Notes: a model not told the origin generated them from the sequence alone. Shown: positions 1-7,937, counted from the stretch's first letter. The stretch is DNA of 37,175 nt from an uncultured Oscillospiraceae bacterium (GCA_904420145.1 CAJFUI010000103.1:1-37175); one strand, 5' to 3'. Numbers and translations: made by a program.

Positions 1-533
1 CCACTTTTGTGACCAAACAAAAGTGGGCAAAAGTTGGCTTAGAACCTACGGTTCTAAGGACTCCCTTTTCTCCGCTGGAGTGCGTCGTTCTGATTCCGGC
101 GCATGGGTATCGAGAGGACGGTCTCTCCCGCCCCGGGCGTTACGCCCTGCTGCGGTGGAGCTCTCCACCTTTCTGTCCCAACGAACAGCGCCTGCTGCGG
201 TGGGGGTGGGCGGCTTTTGTGTTTCTGCGCCTGTTACGGTAGGGCGGTGAGCTTGCGGTGTGCAAAACCGATAGAATACCACTCTCCACCCAACCACCGC
301 AGAAGCCCTTAGCGGAGCGGAAAGGGCGGGTACAGGACAGAGGTCAATCCAGTGCTCCACCGGGACTGTCGTCCACTGGGCAGACAGTCCCCCTTGCGAT
401 GCCCCTCAGCTCCCCACCCAGTCTCCGGGGTTCTTAGGGGCTTGCCCCTAAGCGGGCTTTTGGGCCCTTTTGGGCCGGGCCAAAAGGGCCTCGCGCCGGG
501 GCACGAAATAACCCTGCCGCCGGAGCGGCGAAA
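1..533 (+). repeat. Dispersed noncoding structured repeat, copy 1 (left end may be clipped by the window)
   Basis: Shares many blocks in the same order with 3922-4432, e.g. gagaggacggtctctcccgcc, gggcgttacgccct, cccaacgaacagcgcctgctgcgg, aaccgatagaa, agcccttagcg-agcggaaagggcgggtac, gtgctccaccgggactg, ccggggttcttaggg, gccgccggagcggcgaaa. Confidence 0.85.
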
Positions 534-642
534 CCTCCCACGGCAGGGACTGCCAAAAGAAAGGCCCGCACCGGGGTGCGGAACACCACTGCCCCCGAGG
601 GGCGCGAAAGGGCGCTCGCGCCGGGACAGTGAAACCTCCCCC

Positions 643-671
643 TTTACAGAACAACAAAAGTTGGATATAAT
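643..671 (+). promoter_or_regulatory. Sigma-A type promoter for prfB (TTTACA-17-TATAAT)
   Basis: TTTACA at 643-648, 17-nt spacer, TATAAT at 666-671, about 40 bp upstream of the prfB ATG. Confidence 0.75.
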
Positions 672-710
672 ACTATTTATTGTGAAAATACCTTGATTGG
701 AGAAAAAGCC

Positions 711-1835
711 ATGCCAATTATCGAATATGACGCCTATAAGCAAAAGCTCGCCGCCATGGAGCCGGAGCTGCAGAAGCTCTCCGCCGCCTTGGACCTGGAC
801 AGCGCCCGCTCCGAGATTGCCCGTCTGGAGGCGGAGGCCGCGGTGGACGGCTTTTGGAACGACCGGGAGAACAGCCAGAAGGTGCTCCAGCGCACCAAGC
901 AGCTGCAGAATAAGGTGGCCAAATACGACCATCTGGTCTCCCAGTGGGAGGATCTGACTACCCTGGTGGAGATGGCCATTGAGGAGGAGGACGAGTCCCT
1001 CCTGGACGAGGTCTCCCAGGGGTGTGAGAATCTGGAGGCGGCCATCGAATCCGCCAGCCTCGATACCCTCCTCTCCGGGGAGTACGACGCCAATAACGCC
1101 ATCTTGACCCTCCACGCCGGGGCCGGCGGCACCGAGGCCCAGGACTGGGCCCAGATGCTCTACCGGATGTATACCCGCTGGACGGAGCGCCACGGCTTCA
1201 CCTACCAGATTTTAGACTACGAGGAGGGCGACGAGGCGGGCATCAAGTCCGCCACCATCTCCATCGAGGGGGAGAACGCCTACGGCCACTTAAAGAGCGA
1301 GAACGGCGTCCACCGCTTGGTGCGGGTGTCCCCCTTTGACGCCAACGCCCGCCGCCAGACCTCCTTTGCCGCCGTGGAGGTGATGCCGGAGATCCCCGAC
1401 GACAACACCATCGAGATCCGCCCGGAGGATATCGAGATGCAGGTCTACCGCTCCTCCGGAGCCGGTGGCCAGCACGTGAACAAGACCTCCTCCGCCGTGC
1501 GGCTGATTCACATCCCCACGGGGGTGGTGGTCTCCTGCCAGACCGAGCGCAGCCAGTTCCAAAACCGGGATAACTGCATGAAGATGCTCCGGGCCAAGCT
1601 CATGGAGATGAAGGCCCAGCAGCACGCGGAGAAGATCAGCGACATCAAGGGCGTGCAGATGAAGATCGAGTGGGGCAGCCAGATCCGCTCCTATGTGTTT
1701 ATGCCCTATCAGATGGTGAAGGACAACCGCACCGGCTATGAGACCAGCAACATCAACGCCGTCATGGACGGCGATTTAGACGGTTTCATCACGGCGTATC
1801 TCACGGCCAGCGCCACCGGTACCCTGAAGAAGTAA
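711..1835 (+). CDS. prfB: Peptide chain release factor 2
   Basis: SPF motif (RVSPFDANARRQTSF), GGQ motif (SGAGGQHVNKTSSAVR); colinear with RF2. ATG at 711; the ORF track begins at an upstream TTG (693). Confidence 0.95.
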   Translation: MPIIEYDAYKQKLAAMEPELQKLSAALDLDSARSEIARLEAEAAVDGFWNDRENSQKVLQRTKQLQNKVAKYDHLVSQWEDLTTLVEMAIEEEDESLLDEVSQGCENLEAAIESASLDTLLSGEYDANNAILTLHAGAGGTEAQDWAQMLYRMYTRWTERHGFTYQILDYEEGDEAGIKSATISIEGENAYGHLKSENGVHRLVRVSPFDANARRQTSFAAVEVMPEIPDDNTIEIRPEDIEMQVYRSSGAGGQHVNKTSSAVRLIHIPTGVVVSCQTERSQFQNRDNCMKMLRAKLMEMKAQQHAEKISDIKGVQMKIEWGSQIRSYVFMPYQMVKDNRTGYETSNINAVMDGDLDGFITAYLTASATGTLKK

Positions 1836-1932
1836 GAGCGGAAATCTGCCGTCCATGAACGGAAGGTAAAACAGAAATATCCCCGCCGCGGATGCGGCGT
1901 GCAGGGGGGCGGAGCTTTTCACAGGAGAAAAA

Positions 1933-1973
1933 AGAAGGAGGGCATCCGGCAGCTGCCGGACGCCCTCCTTCTT
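1933..1973 (-). terminator. Intrinsic terminator downstream of the M23 peptidase gene
   Basis: agaaggagggcatccggcagctgccggacgccctccttct, near-perfect palindrome; followed on the minus strand by a T-rich run (CTTTTTTCTCC). Confidence 0.75.
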
Positions 1974-1976
1974 CTA

Positions 1977-2705
1977 CTATCCCTGATTCAAATACTCCTC
2001 CGGGTCTACCGGCGTGCCGTCCTTGGTAACGGCGAAGTGGAGGTGGGCGCCCAGGGCGGACTCCGTCAGGGTGGTATTCCCCACGGCGCCGATCTGCTGC
2101 CCGGCAGACACCTCCTCCCCCTCGGCCACGCTGACCTCCTCCTGCAGGCTGGCGTAGGTGGTCTCGTAGCCGTCGGTGTGGGAGATCACCACCGTGGTCC
2201 CCAGCCGGTCGTCCTCTGTTACGGAGAGCACGGTACCCGCGGAAGCCGCCACCACGGCTGTCCCCGCCGCGGCGCTGATGTCAACGCCCTCGTGGGTGCG
2301 CCAGTCCCGGGTGGTGGCGTTGTACAGGGGCATCTCACTGGAGAAGACGGCTACCGTCTCCCCGATCAGGGGTGAGACGATCAGGGTGGGGGGCTCCGCC
2401 ACTACGGGCAGCTCCTCCGCCGGCTCCGCTTCAGTCTCCGGCATCAATACGGTGACGGGCTGGTGGACCTCCTCTGCCTCCTCCTGGCCCCCGGTCTCCA
2501 CAGGAGGCTCCGTCTCTGTGGGCTGGTCAACCTCTATGATCTGCTGGTCCTCCGCGCCGGCGTCCTCCGCCGGCTCCGTCTCGTTGCCGGCAAAGAGCCA
2601 AAAGTAGCCTCCGATTCCAACAGCGAACACACATAGCAGCAGGGCTATGTAGAAGCCCGCGCCGCCGAAAAAGGAGGACAACGCCTGTCTTTTTCCTCTT
2701 TCCAT
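1977..2705 (-). CDS. Membrane-anchored M23 family metallopeptidase, SpoIIQ-like
   Basis: MERGKRQALSSFFGGAGFYIALLLCVFAVGIGGYFW TM anchor, acidic linker, C-terminal LytM/M23 domain with HEGVDI and HLHF motifs. The ORF track start (3014) is an over-extension. Confidence 0.85.
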   Translation of the reverse strand: MERGKRQALSSFFGGAGFYIALLLCVFAVGIGGYFWLFAGNETEPAEDAGAEDQQIIEVDQPTETEPPVETGGQEEAEEVHQPVTVLMPETEAEPAEELPVVAEPPTLIVSPLIGETVAVFSSEMPLYNATTRDWRTHEGVDISAAAGTAVVAASAGTVLSVTEDDRLGTTVVISHTDGYETTYASLQEEVSVAEGEEVSAGQQIGAVGNTTLTESALGAHLHFAVTKDGTPVDPEEYLNQG

Positions 2706-2770
2706 ACACACTCCCAAGCCGCTTTTCGGCATGCGGCCCGCCGAATTTGAGAGGAACTTCCTCTGGGGGT

Positions 2771-2799
2771 AGTTTGGACGGCGGCGGAAAAATTTATAC
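2771..2799 (-). promoter_or_regulatory. Candidate forespore (sigma-F/G type) promoter for the SpoIIQ-like gene
   Basis: Minus strand GTATA-15-GTCCAAACT, one mismatch to a GYATA-N15/16-GGNNANANT pattern; about 65 bp upstream of the start codon. Confidence 0.45.
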
Positions 2800-2951
2800 A
2801 AAAAGAGGGGGAAAAGACTGAAAACTTCCTGCGCTGTGGTCACACCATGACAGCAGAGAAAATACAGGCGGCGCGGGAGGCTTTGGACATGCGGGCCGAG
2901 AGCGCCTGTGGGCTGAGATTTCAGGCCATACCATCTTAGCTGCATAGGAAA

Positions 2952-2974
2952 AGGGCGCCGCACGCGCGGCGCCC
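2952..2974 (-). terminator. Intrinsic terminator of hpf
   Basis: gggcgccgcacgcgcggcgccc hairpin followed on the minus strand by TTTTCC; just downstream of the hpf stop. Confidence 0.75.
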
Positions 2975-2988
2975 TCGATACTTGGAAC

Positions 2989-3531
2989 TTACTCCTCCAG
3001 CCCGTCAGTTTCAATCAGGCCGTAGCCGCCGTTTTTGCGGCTGTAGACAATGGAGACCACATCCTCCATGTTGCGGAAGATGAAAAAGTCATGGCCCAGC
3101 AGATTCATCTGCATGATAGCCTCCTCCGTGCTCATGGGCTTGGCCGCCACGTGCTTGGTGCGGACCACGTCAAACTCCTTCTCCTCGCTGACGTCAAAGT
3201 CGGCAGGGAAGTTGGAGACAAAGGCATCCTGACGCAGGCGCTTGCTCAGGCGGGTTTTATTTTTGCGGATCTGGCGGTCAATGGTGGTGCAGGCCGCGTC
3301 AATGGCGCCGCGCATATCGCCGTCCTTGGATTCCTCTTGGGCACGGAACAGGGTATTTCCGCCGCGGATCGTGACTTCCACCACACACCGGTGGTCCTTC
3401 TCCACAGCAAAGGTTACAAATGCCAGGGCTTCCTCCTGAAAGTAGCGATCCAGCTTGCTGATTTTCTTCTCCGCAAAGGCTTTGATGGAGTCGTTCAGGC
3501 CGATCTTCTTGCAGGTAAATGTAAACTTCAT
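2989..3531 (-). CDS. hpf: Long-form ribosome hibernation promoting factor
   Basis: MKFTFTCKKIGLNDSIKAFAEKKISKLDRYF... and C-terminal ...MSTEEAIMQMNLLGHDFFIFRNMEDVVSIVYSRKNGGYGLIE typical of long HPF. The ORF track start is over-extended. Confidence 0.95.
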   Translation of the reverse strand: MKFTFTCKKIGLNDSIKAFAEKKISKLDRYFQEEALAFVTFAVEKDHRCVVEVTIRGGNTLFRAQEESKDGDMRGAIDAACTTIDRQIRKNKTRLSKRLRQDAFVSNFPADFDVSEEKEFDVVRTKHVAAKPMSTEEAIMQMNLLGHDFFIFRNMEDVVSIVYSRKNGGYGLIETDGLEE

Positions 3532-3700
3532 AGTCCCGCTCCTTTCCACCCCCCTTTGGGGGATTGTCTTATTGTAACATATACCCAACCGTACGTCCAG
3601 TGAAACTTTTCCTTTTTGGATAAATAGTAAAAAGGGCCATCTTTCCCCCGCCGCTTGAAAAAGAATTTTTTCATTCGACAAAAGAAGACAAAAGCTCCTA

Positions 3701-3729
3701 TTTACAAAGGCGGACAAGTTTAGTATCAT
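3701..3729 (+). promoter_or_regulatory. Sigma-A type promoter driving no annotated gene (TTTACA-17-TATCAT)
   Basis: TTTACA 3701-3706, 17-nt spacer, TATCAT 3724-3729, in the hpf upstream region but pointing away from hpf. Confidence 0.55.
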
Positions 3730-3735
3730 AACTTA

Positions 3736-3802
3736 CGGAAGCTTTCCAATATCCCACCCGCTTGGGCCGCTGCTGAGAGAATCTCGACAGCGGCTCCTTT
3801 TT
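3736..3802 (+). ncRNA. Candidate orphan small RNA (~67-70 nt)
   Basis: Predicted start about 7 nt after the TATCAT box; ends in hairpin gccgctg-ct-gaga-gaa-tctc-ga-cagcggc (3766-3794) followed by tccttttt. Confidence 0.45.
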
Positions 3803-3921
3803 GTGTTCTGGGCCCCTCGGCGGCGTTTTTTTACTGCTGTCCGGCGGCGGGAATCTTTTGTCCTTTGGGCGGATCTGGTTTGCCGCTTTCAGCAGCAGAG
3901 AGGGTTCCGCCCTCTGGGGCG

Positions 3922-4432
3922 GGGTACTTTGTCCTCGAGGACAAAGTACCCAAAACGCCGCTTAGGACTTACGGTTCTAAGAACTCCCCTGTCCCCGCTG
4001 TACTGCTTTCTTCTATCACCGGCGCGTGGGCGCCGAGAGGACGGTCTCTCCCGCCTCGGGCGTTACGCCCTATTGCGGCGGAGCACTAAAGTTTTCCATC
4101 CCAACGAACAGCGCCTGCTGCGGCGAGAATGGGGCAGACTGCCTGTGTGCGAAACCGATAGAACCCCACTTTCCGTTCAACCACCGCGGGAGCCCTTAGC
4201 GAAGCGGAAAGGGCGGGTACGAAGCGGCGGTCCATACGGTGCTCCACCGGGACTGGCGGAACCTGCGAGGCAAGAAAATTTCGCGATGCCCAACAGCCTC
4301 CGCCCAGTCCCCGGGGTTCTTAGGGCGCAGCCCTCTAAGCTGACTTTTGGTGACTTTTGTTCAGAGACAAAAGTCACTCGCGCCCGGGGCGCGAAACGCC
4401 CCAAAGAGTGGCTCGCCGCCGGAGCGGCGAAA
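3922..4432 (+). repeat. Dispersed noncoding structured repeat, copy 2
   Basis: Same block order as 1-533; begins with a 30-bp perfect palindrome gggtactttgtcctcgaggacaaagtaccc (3922-3951) and carries hairpin gtgacttttgt-tcagag-acaaaagtcac (4350-4377). Confidence 0.85.
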
Positions 4433-4461
4433 GGCCCCTCCGCTTTTTTGCGGAGGGGCCT
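4432..4461 (-). terminator. Hairpin terminator downstream of divIC
   Basis: aggcccctccgc-tttttt-gcggaggggcct, perfect 12-bp stem between the divIC stop and the repeat copy. Confidence 0.6.
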
Positions 4462-4480
4462 GCTGCATACAAAAATTCAC

Positions 4481-4771
4481 TTAGCCGCCAGTGGTGTAGA
4501 AGACCTTTTCATCCTTAATAGCCATTCCCAGTTCTTCCCGGGCAATCTTTTCAATGAGCTCAGGGTCGCCGGCGTTGGCGATGTCCTCCTCCAGATCTGC
4601 GTTTTCCTGCTTGAGCTGCTCGATCTCCTCGCTGAGGGCGGCCTCTTCGTCCCGCGCGGTCTTCAGCTGATCCTGCAGCCGGTAGAGCTGGATACCCACG
4701 CCGAAAATCAGCAGCAGCAGAATAACTCCGGTCAGAAGGCCGCTGGCCCTTTTCTTCTTTCTTCGCGCCAT
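4481..4771 (-). CDS. divIC: Septum formation initiator family protein (DivIC/FtsB-like)
   Basis: Single TM then coiled coil, ...LIEKIAREELGMAIKDEKVFY; follows yabP-yabQ as in Firmicutes. Confidence 0.88.
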   Translation of the reverse strand: MARRKKKRASGLLTGVILLLLIFGVGIQLYRLQDQLKTARDEEAALSEEIEQLKQENADLEEDIANAGDPELIEKIAREELGMAIKDEKVFYTTGG

Positions 4772-5255
4772 GCCGCGCACCTTCCTTTCTCCGTTTTCTG
4801 CGGCGGAATAGGACCACCCGCCATTTAGTGGTTATTATTGTAAACCACTTTTCCAAAAAAAGAAAGTGTTTTTTGAATTTTCTTCCGATTTTTTTAAAAA
4901 TCTTGAAAATAATTTGGAGAGGGAGCAGAAGCAGATGGAGCAGGAAGAGGATGCAGTCCCGCCAAAAGTCCCAGATCGGGCGCAGCAGAGGGCTGAGCAG
5001 GCAGAAAAACAGCACAGCGCCGCCGAAGATACCCACCACCATATACAGCCGCAGCTCTCCGTCGCCGAAGGTCATGGTGAAATAGAATACCGCGGCAAAG
5101 GACAGCAGGCAGTACAGCCCATCTACCAGAGACAGCCCCCGCTCCCGTACCGCCAGGCGGAACGAGCGCAGCAAGTCGTACAGCAGGCCCAGCAGCGCCC
5201 CAAGCAGCCATGAGGCGAGAAAGGCGGCCAGCTGCTGGGATACTTCAATACCCAT
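4560..5255 (-). CDS. yabQ: Spore cortex biosynthesis protein YabQ (C-terminus overlaps divIC)
   Basis: Multi-TM N-terminus (GALLGLLYDLLRSFRLAVRERG...YCLLSFAAVFYFTMTFGDGELRLYM) between yabP and divIC; TGATG overlap with yabP. Confidence 0.85.
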   Translation of the reverse strand: MGIEVSQQLAAFLASWLLGALLGLLYDLLRSFRLAVRERGLSLVDGLYCLLSFAAVFYFTMTFGDGELRLYMVVGIFGGAVLFFCLLSPLLRPIWDFWRDCILFLLHLLLLPLQIIFKIFKKIGRKFKKHFLFLEKWFTIITTKWRVVLFRRRKRRKEGARHGAKKEEKGQRPSDRSYSAAADFRRGYPALPAAGSAEDRAGRRGRPQRGDRAAQAGKRRSGGGHRQRRRP

Positions 5256-5533
5256 CAGCCAAACAGGCGGGACAGGAGCCCGCCCCGGCCAGCGCCCTGC
5301 TCCTCATACTGCAGGGCATCGATCTGCCCATCTACATGGAGCTCTCCGCCATCCAAGCTCAGCTTTCCAATGTGCAGATTCTCCCCGGAGACCACCAGGG
5401 TTCCCGCCGAGGTGGACATGACAATCATATTTTCATCAAAGCGCTCTACATCCTCCACCCCGGTCACCGTCAGGCGCTCTCTTCCATCCAAGGTCAGCTG
5501 GTGATGGGCGTAGTTTGGATTTTCATAGGCCAT
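5255..5533 (-). CDS. yabP: Sporulation protein YabP
   Basis: HHQLTLDGRERLTVTGVEDVERFDENMIVMSTSAGTLVVSGENLHIGKLSLDGGELHVDGQIDALQY typical of YabP. Confidence 0.92.
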   Translation of the reverse strand: MAYENPNYAHHQLTLDGRERLTVTGVEDVERFDENMIVMSTSAGTLVVSGENLHIGKLSLDGGELHVDGQIDALQYEEQGAGRGGLLSRLFG

Positions 5534-5539
5534 AAAGGC

Positions 5540-5578
5540 ACCTCCCATATACATGGATGTTCCATGTATATGGGAGGT
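5540..5578 (-). promoter_or_regulatory. Perfect 18-bp hairpin with 3-nt loop overlapping the yabP Shine-Dalgarno
   Basis: acctcccatatacatgga-tgt-tccatgtatatgggaggt; on the minus strand the GGGAGGT of the 3' arm is the SD about 6 nt before the yabP ATG. Confidence 0.75.
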
Positions 5579-5594
5579 CTGTCCACAGTATGCC

Positions 5595-5834
5595 TTAAAT
5601 CTCCCGGTACATCTGGGCAGCGTCGGCCTTACCTACATTGTCCTGCACTGTCAGCACCTCTACGGTGAGGGTGCGCTCTCCAAAACGGATGGCGATCACA
5701 TCACCCACCTTCACCTCGTAGGAGGCACGGGCTGCCCGGCCGTTCACTGTAACCCGCTCATTGTCACAGGCCTCATTAGCCACTGTGCGGCGCTTGATGA
5801 GGCGGGAGACCTTTAAATACTTATCCAGCCGCAT
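5595..5834 (-). CDS. yabO: S4-domain RNA-binding protein (YabO/RlbA-like)
   Basis: MRLDKYLKVSRLIKRRTVANEACDNERVTVNGRAARASYEVKVGDVIAIRFG. Confidence 0.92.
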   Translation of the reverse strand: MRLDKYLKVSRLIKRRTVANEACDNERVTVNGRAARASYEVKVGDVIAIRFGERTLTVEVLTVQDNVGKADAAQMYREI

Positions 5835-5904
5835 ATCCTCTCTCCATAGATAAAAACAGGGATACATCCTGCGGACGCACCCCTGTTTGAAATCATCCGT
5901 TCGC

Positions 5905-6180
5905 TTACTTCGCCACAGCGTCCTTCAGCGCCTTGCCGGCCTTGAACACGGGGACCTGAGAGGCGGGAATCTCAACCACTTCCTTGGTCCGGGGGTTGCG
6001 GCCGGTGCGGGCGGCGCGCTTCTTCACTTCGAAGGAGCCAAAGCCCACCAGCTGCACCTTGTCGCCATCCGTCAGCGCGGAAGTGATCGCATCCAGCACA
6101 GCGTTTACGGCAGTCTCAGAGTCCTTCTTGGACAGGCCGGTTTTCTCAGCGACAGCAGCAATCAATTCAGCTTTATTCAT
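5905..6180 (-). CDS. hup: HU family DNA-binding protein
   Basis: [22 protein letters not shown]...[45 protein letters not shown]. Confidence 0.96.
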   Translation of the reverse strand: MNKAELIAAVAEKTGLSKKDSETAVNAVLDAITSALTDGDKVQLVGFGSFEVKKRAARTGRNPRTKEVVEIPASQVPVFKAGKALKDAVAK

Positions 6181-6344
6181 TGTTAAAATCTCCTTTGAAT
6201 TTCATTGATGCAGGATCAAATTTTGCGCAAAAAGAGTTTACCCGTTTAATTTACCACACTTTTTATGCTATGGCAAGGTATTTCCTGCCGAAAATGCTAA
6301 ATCCAGGTATAGATTTTCCCAATCGCGGCTGTTTTTGGCTGATT

Positions 6345-7937
6345 TCACCGGACCCTCAGTATTTTGGCCAGCTTCTCGCCGTGGGGTACCATCTCAAGGT
6401 CCTCCTTAGTGATGACCCGCAGGGCCAGCACCAGAATCCCGTAGACGGCAACCGCCAGAGCGATGGCGCCGAGGGTGGAGATGGTATTGCCAAAGGAGGA
6501 GGAGAGGAGAGCGTAGGTCCCCTTGGCGGCAGCGGCCATGCCCGCGGTGGCGATGGCCGGCTTGAGAAAGACCTGGGCATAGCTGGGGCGGTTGACCAGC
6601 ACCCGGTTGATGATGATCAGATTCATCAGCGCGATCAGTGCATAGCACAGCAGCGTGCCGATGGGGGCACCCTTGATGTTGATGGACGGGTTGCCTACCA
6701 AAATGTAGTTGCACACCACCTTCACCACGCCGCCGATCAGCATGGTGACAATGGGCACTCTGGCCAGCCCGTGGGCCTGCAGGATGGAGTTGGTCAGAAG
6801 CATAATGCACACAAATACGGAGGCAAAGCCCAGCAGCTGCAGGTGGTAGGTGGCCGCCACCGCAGCATCATACTGGGCGGGATAGAGCAGGATCAAAATA
6901 GGACCTGCCAGAACGCTCAGTCCCACGCCGGCGGGGAAGGCCAGCAGGGTGGTCAGGCGCAGGGAAGTATTCACCAGCTTGCCCACCCGCTTGTGGTCCC
7001 GCCGGGTCAGGGCGGCGGAGACCGCGGGGATCAGGCTCATGGTGATGGGGGGAATAAAGGAGCTGGGCAGGTTGAAGAGGGTGTTGCTGAACTCGTACTG
7101 GCCGTTGAGGGCCGCGGCGGCCTGCTCGCTGAGGCCCAGCACGCTCTGCAGCCGCCCCATGATCAGGCTCTGGTCGATGAGGGTGATCAGGCTCATGCCC
7201 GAGGCGCCGATGGTGATGGGGATGCCGATGGCCAAGATCCGCTTGAGCAGCACGCCGGAGGCCATGGGACGGTCGGTGCTCTGGGGGGTGTCCCGGCGGT
7301 GACGCAGGTGGTTGACGACCATATAGAGCAGGGCCAGCACCGTGCTGATGGTGACCCCCATGATCGCCCCGGCGGCGCCGATATCCAGGCCGTAGCCGGC
7401 GTCCACCAGGTACCAAGCTAAAGCCAGCCCTACCACTAATTTGAAGGCCGCCTCGATGACCTGGCTGATGGCGGAGGGCACCATGTTTTCGCTGCCCTGG
7501 GTGTAGCCTCGGAAGGCGGACATCATGCACACGCAGACCACCGAAAAGCTCAGAGCCTTAATGGGCCAGTAGGCGAGGGAGTTGTGCATCATGGCCGCCA
7601 GCTCCTCTGTGCCAAAGAACATGACGGCGGTGCCTACCGCCCCGATGATGGTAAACAGAATCAGCGCAAGCCGCAGCAGCTTGCGGCTCTGGTTGTAGCG
7701 GCCGAGGGCCCGGCTCTCCGCCACCAGCTTGCTCAGCGCCACGGGGAGGCCTGCAGTGGACAGCGACAGCAGGAAGCTGTAGATCTTATAGGAGGCGTTG
7801 AAGTAGGTGACGCCCTCGTCCCCCAGAATGTTGTTCAGGGGAATTTTGTATAGGGCGCCGATAATCTTCACCACGATGACCGCCAGAGTCAGCGTGGCGG
7901 TGGCGCCTAAAAAGGACTGCTTTTTTTCATTGGACAT
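6345..7937 (-). CDS. Polysaccharide biosynthesis / MOP-flippase family protein, SpoVB/YabM-like
   Basis: Multi-TM MATE-like protein (SFLGATATLTLAVIVVKIIGALYKIPLNNILGDEGVTYFNASYKIY...) upstream of hup-yabO-yabP-yabQ. Confidence 0.88.
   Translation of the reverse strand: MSNEKKQSFLGATATLTLAVIVVKIIGALYKIPLNNILGDEGVTYFNASYKIYSFLLSLSTAGLPVALSKLVAESRALGRYNQSRKLLRLALILFTIIGAVGTAVMFFGTEELAAMMHNSLAYWPIKALSFSVVCVCMMSAFRGYTQGSENMVPSAISQVIEAAFKLVVGLALAWYLVDAGYGLDIGAAGAIMGVTISTVLALLYMVVNHLRHRRDTPQSTDRPMASGVLLKRILAIGIPITIGASGMSLITLIDQSLIMGRLQSVLGLSEQAAAALNGQYEFSNTLFNLPSSFIPPITMSLIPAVSAALTRRDHKRVGKLVNTSLRLTTLLAFPAGVGLSVLAGPILILLYPAQYDAAVAATYHLQLLGFASVFVCIMLLTNSILQAHGLARVPIVTMLIGGVVKVVCNYILVGNPSINIKGAPIGTLLCYALIALMNLIIINRVLVNRPSYAQVFLKPAIATAGMAAAAKGTYALLSSSFGNTISTLGAIALAVAVYGILVLALRVITKEDLEMVPHGEKLAKILRVR

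Noticed and set aside
309-1193. 294-aa minus-strand ORF overlapping prfB
   Set aside because: Antisense to prfB and running through the repeat; no domain signal.
3803-4828. 341-aa plus-strand ORF
   Set aside because: It spans the noncoding repeat copy, a terminator and the antisense of divIC. Its peptide similarity to the 9-242 ORF follows from the shared repeat DNA, and copy 1 does not keep one frame open.
6180-7421. 413-aa plus-strand ORF antisense to the spoVB-like gene
   Set aside because: Shadow ORF; Gln/Gly/His-rich with no recognisable domain, opposite a confident gene.
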